This document shows positions 1-5,148 of a stretch of 5,148 bases of DNA, piece after piece. Below the pieces are notes generated by a model. That model had not been told where the DNA came from and did no database searches. It saw only the letters and a list, made by a program, of their open reading frames with translations. Location of the stretch: positions 1 through 5,148 of the forward strand of contig JAAZAI010000346.1 of NCBI GenBank assembly GCA_012514445.1. Direction: 5' to 3'. This DNA is from Lentisphaerota bacterium. GTDB taxonomy: Bacteria; Verrucomicrobiota; Kiritimatiellia; RFP12; UBA3636. The stretch's first letter is position 1. Each line of letters starts with the position of its first letter. The position numbers and the translations under genes were made by a program.

Positions 1-1
1 C

Positions 2-2974
2 AGCGCGAAGACGCTGACCTTCGACGGCTGGGACACGCTGCTCACCGCCACGACCGTGACGATCGCCGGCACGGTGACGCACGCGCAAAACACCGCGACG
101 ACGACGAATTCGCTGGGGGTATGGGTGCCCAACGCCCGCGTCAACATCGCCTGCTCGAACTTGACGGTCGCTTCCACGGGCAAAATCGACGCCAACTACA
201 AGGGCTTCCTCGGCGGCAAGGTGAAGTACGCCGCGGGATTCGGTCCGGGCGGTGCGCTGACGAACTCCATCAACGGCGGCAGCTACGGCGGGCGCGGCGC
301 GACCGGCAATCCCGGGATTCCTTCGGCGCCCGTGTATGGCGCCTACCAGACCCCGGGCGACTGGCCGGGCAGCGGCGGCGGCGGGGGCGACAGCACAGGG
401 CGCAACGGCGGCAACGGGGGCGGCGTGGTCGTCATCGCGGCGACCGGCGTGATCAAGATCGACGGGACGGTGTCCGCCAACGGCGAGAATGCCAACAGCA
501 TCCATGGCGGCGGCGGTTCGGGCGGCGGCGTCGCCATCTCCTGCCTGCGCATCGAAGGCGCCGGCACGGTGTCGGCGGCCGGCGGGAAGGGGCTGACGTG
601 GGGCGGCGGCGGCGGCGGGCGCATCGCCGTGGACTACGACGAGTCGGCCATGGCGGCCGCCCCCTTGCCCGCGCTCGTGTTTTCGGCGGCCGGCGGGCTT
701 GGCGGTACATGGAACAACGTTCCTTTCGATTCGGAGGCGGGCACGCTCGGGTTCCCCGACGCGCAACTCGTCGAGCGAATCGGAACGGGAACGTTCAAGC
801 ACAGCGGGTACTGGGTGCAGCCCGGCGTTTCGTCCTGGACGCTGCCCACGCTCAAGATGGAGAACGCCTGGCTGGCGTTCTCCGCCACGGGGTTCGTCCT
901 GAACGTCGCGGGCGGCATCAGCGTCAAGGGCACCGAACCGCGCACGCACAAGATCGCGATGACGAACGCCACGATCGTCTGCGGAGGCAACCTGTCCATC
1001 GACAAGGGCAAAATCGAAATGCAAGGGAATCAGCTCGGGGTTCCGTCGATCGTCGTCGCCGGCTCCGTGACGATGGCGAACGCCGGCGTGTTCGACCTGC
1101 GCGGCTACCCCGAGCTGTCGGTCGAGGGCGCGATGTCGATGGCCGGCGCCTCCATCCTGGATCTTCGGCTAGGCCCGGAAAGCGCACCGGCTCCTGGGTT
1201 CGAGGGCGTCGTGGACGTAGGCGGCGGTTTCACACTGGCTGGCAACAGCATCGTCTATCCGTACTCGCATCCGACGAACGGCGGCACGGTGCTGTTCCGC
1301 CTAGGCTCGCTCAACGTGGGTTCGGGAAGCCAGTTCAACGCCAGCGGCAAGGGCTACTGGGGCGGCAAACTCAAGAACCTGCCGGGGAACGGCCCTGGCG
1401 CGGGCATCGCCATGATGGGCGGCGGCTATGGCGGAGCGGGCGGGAAGGCCAACGGCGTGAACGGCATGCCCTACGGATCCGCGACGGCTCCGGTCGAGCC
1501 CGGCAGCGGCGGCGGCGCGGCCGACGACAACACCCGCACGGGCGGCAACGGCGGCGGCGCGATCGTCATCGAGTCGGTCGGCGCGGTCGTCCTGGACGGC
1601 TCTCTGCTGGCGGACGGCGACAACGGCGTGGGCACCCACGCGGCCGGCGGCTCCGGCGGCGGGATCTACGTCCAATGCCCCACGATCGCCGGAGTCGGCA
1701 CGCTCAGCGCCAAAGGCGGTCTAGGGCAGGGACTCTGGGGTGGCGGCGGCGGCGGCGGGCGGATCGCCCTCGTCTACGACCCCGTGCAGCAGGCGGCCGT
1801 GCCCAACGCAAACGTCCGTCTCCACGCTTCGCACGGCTCCGCGCCAGCCGAAATCTACCTGGGCTCCACGGGGACGTTCCACCTCCCGGATACCCGGCTT
1901 CTGCTTGACTCGAACGGCTTCCTCTACCACGGCGGCACACCGGTGATCCCGGGCTTCACATCCTGGGAGGCGAACCGGATCGTCGTAACCAACACCTACT
2001 TCCGGCTCCCCGACAGCTTCCGCCTGAACGTGACGAACGATCTCGTGCTCTCCGGAACGACGCCGCTCGTGAACCGGCTCGAGGGGTCGAACTGCATCAT
2101 CACCTGCGGCAGCCTGAGGCTCGACAAGAACGTCGGACTGGGCGTCTACGGAGGCGTGACGGACGGCGCTCCCGCTTCGCACGGGGCGCGCGTGGCGGTG
2201 TCCGGCGACATGGCGGTCGGCGCGGGCGCCTGGGTCTATCCCTACTCGCATCCCACGAACGGCGGCTCGCCGGTCTTCACGATGAACAATCTTTCCATCG
2301 CCGCGACCGCCGGCTTCGACGCCTCCGGCCGGGGCTATCCGGGAGGCATCGTCGGCAGCACGGTCGGCAAGGGCCCCGGCGGCGGCATCAGCAACGGGGA
2401 CGGCTTCTCCGCGGGCGGCGGTGGCCATGGCGGCTTCGGAGGCTCCAACCCAGCCGGCTACGGACTGACGAACGGCCTGGCGCTGGCACCCCTCGGGCCC
2501 GGCAGCGGGGGCGGCGGGCGCGATGCGAGCAACACCGGAGGCAACGGCGGCGGGCTCGTGCGCATCGAGGCGAGAGGGAGCGTCGTTCTCGACGGCAGCC
2601 TGCTTGCCAACGGCGACCGGCGCGCGGGCGACTACGCCGCCGGCGGCTCGGGCGGCGGGATCTTCGTGACCTGCCGTTCACTTGGCGGCACTGGCATGAT
2701 CGCCGCCAACGGGGAAGGCTCCTCCTCCGCCAAGTATTCGGGCGGCGGAGGCGGCGGCCGCGTCGCCGTGTGGCTGAACGTGCCGGAGTCGCTCTGGAGC
2801 CGTTACTTCGCCGGGAACCTGGGCCAGGCGACGCTTTCGGCGGCGCCCCCGCTGACCTTCGCGGGCACCGTGACGGCCGGCATCGGCGCGAACAGCCGTA
2901 CGCCGATGCCCACGGTCGGCACGGTCGTCTTCCTCACGCCGCCGCCGATGGCCAGTCTGATGCCCGTCCGTTGA
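2..2974 (+). CDS. Large glycine-rich repetitive surface-type protein, 3' part (5' end outside window)
   Basis: The reading frame is open from the left edge (first codons read SAKTLTFDGWDTLL) to a TGA at 2972, giving 990 visible residues. The GTG at 56 is an internal valine, because the homologous linker sequence continues upstream of it. The chain has three large units, each a beta-rich linker plus a glycine-rich module: modules at about residues 67-213, 450-593 and 777-926. The linkers show short alternating hydrophobic strands followed by G-x-(I/L/V)-x-A-x-G turns, which is typical of parallel beta-helix (solenoid) passenger proteins. Seven cysteines are visible, six of them in equivalent strand positions. 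No enzyme motif, transmembrane helix or C-terminal sorting signal is visible; the end reads GTVVFLTPPPMASLMPVR. I recall similar glycine-rich proteins from Kiritimatiellota and related phyla, but none with a known function. The likely role is an extracellular or cell-surface structural or adhesive protein, which is inference. Certainty that it is a real gene is high; its function is unknown. Confidence 0.88.
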   Translation, partial: SAKTLTFDGWDTLLTATTVTIAGTVTHAQNTATTTNSLGVWVPNARVNIACSNLTVASTGKIDANYKGFLGGKVKYAAGFGPGGALTNSINGGSYGGRGATGNPGIPSAPVYGAYQTPGDWPGSGGGGGDSTGRNGGNGGGVVVIAATGVIKIDGTVSANGENANSIHGGGGSGGGVAISCLRIEGAGTVSAAGGKGLTWGGGGGGRIAVDYDESAMAAAPLPALVFSAAGGLGGTWNNVPFDSEAGTLGFPDAQLVERIGTGTFKHSGYWVQPGVSSWTLPTLKMENAWLAFSATGFVLNVAGGISVKGTEPRTHKIAMTNATIVCGGNLSIDKGKIEMQGNQLGVPSIVVAGSVTMANAGVFDLRGYPELSVEGAMSMAGASILDLRLGPESAPAPGFEGVVDVGGGFTLAGNSIVYPYSHPTNGGTVLFRLGSLNVGSGSQFNASGKGYWGGKLKNLPGNGPGAGIAMMGGGYGGAGGKANGVNGMPYGSATAPVEPGSGGGAADDNTRTGGNGGGAIVIESVGAVVLDGSLLADGDNGVGTHAAGGSGGGIYVQCPTIAGVGTLSAKGGLGQGLWGGGGGGGRIALVYDPVQQAAVPNANVRLHASHGSAPAEIYLGSTGTFHLPDTRLLLDSNGFLYHGGTPVIPGFTSWEANRIVVTNTYFRLPDSFRLNVTNDLVLSGTTPLVNRLEGSNCIITCGSLRLDKNVGLGVYGGVTDGAPASHGARVAVSGDMAVGAGAWVYPYSHPTNGGSPVFTMNNLSIAATAGFDASGRGYPGGIVGSTVGKGPGGGISNGDGFSAGGGGHGGFGGSNPAGYGLTNGLALAPLGPGSGGGGRDASNTGGNGGGLVRIEARGSVVLDGSLLANGDRRAGDYAAGGSGGGIFVTCRSLGGTGMIAANGEGSSSAKYSGGGGGGRVAVWLNVPESLWSRYFAGNLGQATLSAAPPLTFAGTVTAGIGANSRTPMPTVGTVVFLTPPPMASLMPVR
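200..640 (+). repeat. Glycine-rich module 1 (147 residues)
   Basis: This is the first of three homologous protein modules in the large glycine-rich gene. Landmarks in order are KGFLGGK (from 200), PGSGGGGGD (from 365), GGNGGGVVVI, GGGGSGGGVAISC (cysteine codon at 542), GAGTVSAAGGKG and WGGGGGGRIAVDYD (from 599). Each glycine run is followed by a short hydrophobic strand, so glycine turns alternate with beta strands. The module starts directly after one linker rung (cysteine codon at 152), unlike modules 2 and 3, which are preceded by extra rungs ending in YPYSHPTNGG. Confidence 0.82.
1253..1285 (+). repeat. Direct repeat encoding VYPYSHPTNGG, copy 1
   Basis: This 33-base stretch encodes VYPYSHPTNGG immediately before glycine-rich module 2. 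It matches 31 of 33 bases of the copy at 2234-2266. The two differences are third-position CCG/CCC changes in proline codons. The repeat marks the last linker rung before a glycine-rich module and has no counterpart before module 1, where the sequence reads GVWVPNARVNI. Confidence 0.85.
1349..1780 (+). repeat. Glycine-rich module 2 (144 residues)
   Basis: This is the second copy of the module. Landmarks are KGYWGGK (from 1349), PGSGGGAAD (from 1499), GGNGGGAIVI, VVLDGSLLADGD, AAGGSGGGIYVQC (cysteine codon at 1676), GVGTLSAKGGLG and WGGGGGGGRIALVYD (from 1736). It lies 1149 bases after module 1, measured between the KG(F/Y) codons. It resembles module 3 most closely, sharing VVLDGSLLA(D/N)GD and AAGGSGGGI. 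Synonymous codons differ considerably between those stretches, so the similarity is mainly at protein level and the duplication is probably old. Confidence 0.82.
2234..2266 (+). repeat. Direct repeat encoding VYPYSHPTNGG, copy 2
   Basis: This is the second copy of the VYPYSHPTNGG segment, before glycine-rich module 3, exactly 981 bases after copy 1. The spacing equals that between modules 2 and 3, so the segment belongs to the same repeat unit. Its DNA identity is much higher than that of most of the surrounding unit, pointing to strong protein-level constraint or local gene conversion. Confidence 0.85.
2330..2779 (+). repeat. Glycine-rich module 3 (150 residues)
   Basis: This is the third copy. 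Landmarks are RGYPGGI (from 2330), a longer glycine stretch with SAGGGGHGGFGG, PGSGGGGRD (from 2498), GGNGGGLVRI, VVLDGSLLANGD, AAGGSGGGIFVTC (cysteine codon at 2672), GTGMIAANGEG and SGGGGGGRVAVWLN (from 2738). It starts exactly 981 bases after module 2. The tryptophan that opens the last glycine run in modules 1 and 2 is serine here. It is the final module: about 64 residues follow before the stop codon. Confidence 0.82.
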
Positions 2975-2986
2975 GGATTCAAGTGG

Positions 2987-3005
2987 ACGCGGCGTCTCGC
3001 CGCGT
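2987..3005 (+). terminator. GC-rich hairpin after the glycine-rich gene, possible terminator without U-tract
   Basis: ACGCGGCG (2987-2994), loop TCT, and CGCCGCGT (2998-3005) form a perfect 8-bp stem with a 3-base loop, starting 12 bases after the TGA stop. Position and stability suit a transcription terminator or an mRNA 3'-end stabilising hairpin. The bases that follow are GAGAGGG rather than a T-run, so it is not a canonical intrinsic terminator. Confidence 0.45.
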
Positions 3006-3008
3006 GAG

Positions 3009-3125
3009 AGGGTTCAGGGTTCAGGAAGTGTTCAGACAGAATGGCACGATTGACAAGACGCGAGGCGGGAGTCAGACACCTGCTGATGGCGGCCTTCAAA
3101 TCCCGTTCCCTGAACCCTGAACCCT
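3009..3125. repeat. Intergenic element with 17-bp perfect inverted arms of a heptamer repeat
   Basis: The left arm AGGGTTCAGGGTTCAGG (3009-3025) is the exact reverse complement of the right arm CCTGAACCCTGAACCCT (3109-3125). Each arm is nearly two and a half copies of the heptamer AGGGTTC. The arms enclose 83 bases that are visibly less GC-rich than the flanking genes and carry no convincing gene. In RNA or single-stranded DNA it could fold into a long stem-loop covering most of the gap. It resembles REP/BIME-like or miniature-element intergenic repeats. It may occur in many copies in this genome, which is inference and cannot be tested from one window. Confidence 0.65.
3035..3061 (+). repeat. 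Degenerate 9-base tandem repeat inside the inverted-repeat element
   Basis: Three successive 9-base words, GACAGAATG (3035-3043), GCACGATTG (3044-3052) and ACAAGACGC (3053-3061), share an xACA/CxGAxTG pattern. Similarity is clear between the first two and weak for the third. I recall similar degenerate tracts between genes of some uncultured bacteria. The signal is short and could be chance. Confidence 0.25.
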
Positions 3126-3127
3126 AC

Positions 3128-3132
3128 AGGAA
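3128..3132 (+). promoter_or_regulatory. Possible ribosome binding site for the esterase gene
   Basis: AGGAA lies 13 bases upstream of the ATG at 3146. The spacing is longer than the usual 5-9 bases, and it would be 22 bases from the alternative ATG at 3155, so it favours the earliest of the three clustered ATGs. It begins three bases after the right arm of the inverted repeat, so folding of that repeat could affect access to it. Confidence 0.35.
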
Positions 3133-3145
3133 TCACACCAGCAAA

Positions 3146-5148
3146 ATGATGAACATGAAGGTTTCGCAATTTGTCTTGCGGGCGACCGCGGTGGCTGCCC
3201 TGGTCTTCGCGGCGTGCGTCTGCGCGGCAGTTCCCGCCGCCAGGCTTCCGGCCATCCTCGGGCCGCGCGCGGTCCTGCAGGCCGGCAAGCCCGTCAACGT
3301 GTGGGGCTTCGACGCCCGCCCGGGCACGACCCTCTCGGTTGAACTGTCGGACGCCGGGACCGGAGCGGCAATTTCCGCGACGACGGCCGTGGCCAATGCG
3401 CAGGGACGCTTCGAGGCGGGTCTCCCCGCGATGGGGCATTCCCGGAGGCCAATGACGCTGACGGTCTCTTCGCCCGGCGCCGACAGCGTGGTCGTCCACG
3501 ATGTGCTGGTGGGCGAGGTGTGGGTGTGCTCGGGGCAGTCCAACATGGCCTGGCCGCTCAACGCCTCCGAGGGCGGGCCGGACATTGCCGCCGCGGCGAC
3601 GAACGGCCTAATCCGTCTTTTGGACGTGCATGCGGTGCCGCGACTTTTCCCGACAAACGACTTTCAGGCGGAATGGGTCGCGAGCACCCCGCGGGCCGCC
3701 GGCGCCTTTTCCGCGATCGGCTACCGGTTCGGGGCGGAGCTGCACGAACGCCTTCCCGATCATCCGCCGATCGGACTCGTCAACGCATCCTGGGGCGGCA
3801 TGCCGGCGCGGGCGTTCGTCTCCCTGGACGCGCTCGCCGAGGGAGGGTTCACCAACCACGTGGCGCTCTGGTCGGCGTCGCTCGCGACGACGAACACCTC
3901 GCCGCAGGCCTGGGCGGCCTACGAGGCGCAGCTTGCTGCGCACAAGGCCTCGGTGCATTTCGAGGATCGCAACCCGCCCGCATCGGAAGCACCGGAATTC
4001 GCCGCGCCGAAACTGGACGTCTCCGACTGGCGGCCCTGTACCGTGCCCAACGCGCTGGAGACGATCCTGGACGACCCGCGCTTCAACGGCGTGGCGTGGT
4101 TCCGAAAGGACGTGGCGATACCGGCAGAATGGAATGGCAAGGCGCTCGTACTGGAACTTGGCGTGATCGACGACTTCGACATGACCTATTTCAACGGACG
4201 ACGCGTCGGCGGCACGGATCGGCAGACGCCGCGGTACTGGACGGTGCGGCGCCAGTACGCCATTCCAGCGGATCAGGTCAAGGCCGGAAAGGCCGTGATC
4301 GCCGTCCGGGTGATGGACGACTTTCTGGGAGGCGGATTCAACGGCTCGACGCTGGTGCTCCGTCTCGCGGACGATCCCGGCGCATCGTCCATCGATCTGG
4401 CCGGCGACTGGCTCTGCAAGGTGGACTATCGGATCGAGGAGACGCTCGCCCCCGCCAAGCCCGGAGAGGTCTCTCCCGACACGCCTGGGGCGCTCTACAA
4501 TGCGTTCATCGCTCCGATAGAGAAATTTCGCATCGCCGGCGTTCTTTGGTACCAGGGCGAGCGAGACGCGGGCGCCGCGGAGGAGTATCGCTCGATGTTC
4601 AAGACGCTGATCCGGGACTGGCGCGCGAAGTGGCGCGATCCCGCGTTGCCATTCCTCTGGTGCCAGCTCGCCAATTTCGGCGGACGAAGCGGACGCCCGA
4701 CGGACACCGGATGGGCGAACCTTCGCGATGCGCAGTCCGCCGCCCTCGAGCTTCCCGCCACCGCGCAGGCCGTCCTCGTCGACGTCGGCGACCCCGGCGA
4801 CATCCACCCCAAGGACAAGCGGACGCCGGCGCACCGCCTCTGCCGCGCGGCGCTCAACATCGCCTATGGACGAAAGGACGTCGTCTGGAGCGGGCCCACG
4901 CTGGAGCGCATAACCGCGAAAAACGGAACGCTGGTCCTGGAATTCGGCAACGCGGCGGGCGGGCTCGTCGCGAAGGGCGGCAGACTCGCGGGCTTCGCCA
5001 TCGCCGGCGAAGACGGTCGCTACGTGTGGGCGGACGGAAGGATCGACGGGAACCGCGTCATTCTCTCGAACCCGGAGATCCCCTGCCCTTCCAAAGTCCG
5101 TTACGCCTGGGACGACGATCCCGAAGTCTCTCTCTTCAACGGCGAAGG
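3146..5148 (+). CDS. Secreted sialate O-acetylesterase-family (SASA/DUF303, SGNH-type) carbohydrate esterase, 3' end outside window
   Basis: 667 codons are visible and the frame is still open at the right edge. Residues 1-28 look like a signal peptide: K5 and R12, a hydrophobic stretch ALVFAACVCAA, with cleavage likely near VCA-A. A lipobox at C24 (FAAC) is weak. An N-terminal beta domain follows (VLQAGKPVNVWG). The esterase core shows GQSNM (130-134, nucleophile S132), IGLVNASWGG (209-218), VLWYQGERDAG (466-476) and GDPGDIHPKDK with D552 and H554. Between the core blocks, residues about 300-420 form an inserted jelly-roll domain (VAWFRKDV, GVIDDFDMTYFNG at 339-351). The family removes O-acetyl groups from sialic acids or other acetylated sugars, here presumably outside the cytoplasm; the substrate cannot be read from sequence. 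The last residues, VRYAWDDDPEVSLFNGEG, match the family's C-terminal segment, so little is missing. The frame is also open upstream (ATGs at 3041 and 3086), but those starts would bury the signal peptide. ATGs at 3149 and 3155 are alternatives. Confidence 0.93.
   Translation, partial: MMNMKVSQFVLRATAVAALVFAACVCAAVPAARLPAILGPRAVLQAGKPVNVWGFDARPGTTLSVELSDAGTGAAISATTAVANAQGRFEAGLPAMGHSRRPMTLTVSSPGADSVVVHDVLVGEVWVCSGQSNMAWPLNASEGGPDIAAAATNGLIRLLDVHAVPRLFPTNDFQAEWVASTPRAAGAFSAIGYRFGAELHERLPDHPPIGLVNASWGGMPARAFVSLDALAEGGFTNHVALWSASLATTNTSPQAWAAYEAQLAAHKASVHFEDRNPPASEAPEFAAPKLDVSDWRPCTVPNALETILDDPRFNGVAWFRKDVAIPAEWNGKALVLELGVIDDFDMTYFNGRRVGGTDRQTPRYWTVRRQYAIPADQVKAGKAVIAVRVMDDFLGGGFNGSTLVLRLADDPGASSIDLAGDWLCKVDYRIEETLAPAKPGEVSPDTPGALYNAFIAPIEKFRIAGVLWYQGERDAGAAEEYRSMFKTLIRDWRAKWRDPALPFLWCQLANFGGRSGRPTDTGWANLRDAQSAALELPATAQAVLVDVGDPGDIHPKDKRTPAHRLCRAALNIAYGRKDVVWSGPTLERITAKNGTLVLEFGNAAGGLVAKGGRLAGFAIAGEDGRYVWADGRIDGNRVILSNPEIPCPSKVRYAWDDDPEVSLFNGE

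Noticed and set aside
56..58. GTG at 56 as the start of the glycine-rich gene
   Set aside because: The frame is open to the left edge, and the residues before 56 (LTFDGWDTLLTATT) continue the linker-type pattern, so the gene is cut by the window border.
121..1908. A 595-codon open frame on the plus strand overlapping the glycine-rich gene in another frame
   Set aside because: Its product is an arginine-rich low-complexity translation of shifted GGC repeats; the repeat units are coherent only in the frame ending at 2974.
1721..2428. A 235-codon minus-strand open frame opposite modules 2 and 3
   Set aside because: Its composition mirrors the GC-rich coding strand, with no domain, no ribosome binding site evidence and full overlap with the real gene.
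3050..3055. Perfect TTGACA, a possible -35 box upstream of the esterase gene
   Set aside because: No acceptable -10 box exists at 16-18 bases spacing (17-base spacing gives CAGACA), and the hexamer is part of the degenerate 9-base repeat tract.
2770..3120. A 116-codon plus-strand frame bridging the gene end and the gap
   Set aside because: It overlaps the last module out of frame and reads through the hairpin and inverted repeat; there is no sign of protein-like conservation.
3041..3145. Upstream in-frame ATGs (3041, 3086) as the esterase start
   Set aside because: They would add up to 35 charged residues in front of a well-formed signal peptide and would translate the inverted repeat; the ATG at 3146 fits export much better.
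3209..3220. Lipoprotein lipobox at C24 of the esterase
   Set aside because: The residues before the cysteine are F-A-A, and phenylalanine at -3 is unfavourable; cleavage by signal peptidase I near VCA-A is the simpler reading, though a lipoprotein is not excluded.
3608..4834. A 408-codon open frame on the minus strand opposite the esterase gene
   Set aside because: It lies antisense to a gene with clear family motifs, is arginine-rich with no recognisable domain, and is the expected by-product of high GC content.

Overview
The window is GC-rich throughout and holds two incomplete protein genes, both read left to right and separated by a 171-base gap. It looks like a bacterial chromosome from a polysaccharide-degrading lineage. 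The pairing of a giant glycine-rich surface-type protein with a secreted sialate O-acetylesterase-type enzyme, plus a heptamer-repeat element in the gap, suggests the Kiritimatiellota / Verrucomicrobiota / Lentisphaerota / Planctomycetota group. That placement rests on recalled family resemblance and is not proven by any marker gene here.

Bases 2-2974 are the last 990 codons of a large repetitive protein whose start lies left of the window. It consists of three large units. Each unit has a beta-strand-rich linker followed by a ~145-150-residue glycine-rich module with the same ordered landmarks: KG(F/Y)-x-GGK, PGSGGG...GGNGGG, GGSGGG(I/V), and GGGGGGR(I/V)A. Its chain ends a few residues into what would be a fourth linker, with no visible membrane anchor or sorting tail.

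Bases 2975-3145 hold a perfect GC-rich 8-bp hairpin just after the stop codon. They also hold a 117-base element bounded by 17-base perfect inverted arms made of the heptamer AGGGTTC, and a possible ribosome binding site.

Bases 3146-5148 are the first 667 codons of a secreted SGNH-type carbohydrate esterase of the sialate O-acetylesterase (SASA) family. It has a signal peptide, an N-terminal beta domain, the nucleophile motif GQSNM, an inserted jelly-roll domain, WYQGE and DIHPK. It runs off the right edge, probably within a few tens of residues of its natural end.

The two genes may simply be neighbours. Both products are expected to work outside the cytoplasm, but nothing in the sequence ties them to one pathway. 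The hairpin and repeat element between them argue against tight translational coupling. I see no RNA gene, transposase, CRISPR array or phage gene. I do not claim a new defence or mobile system here; the most curious items are the architecture of the glycine-rich protein and the inverted-heptamer element.
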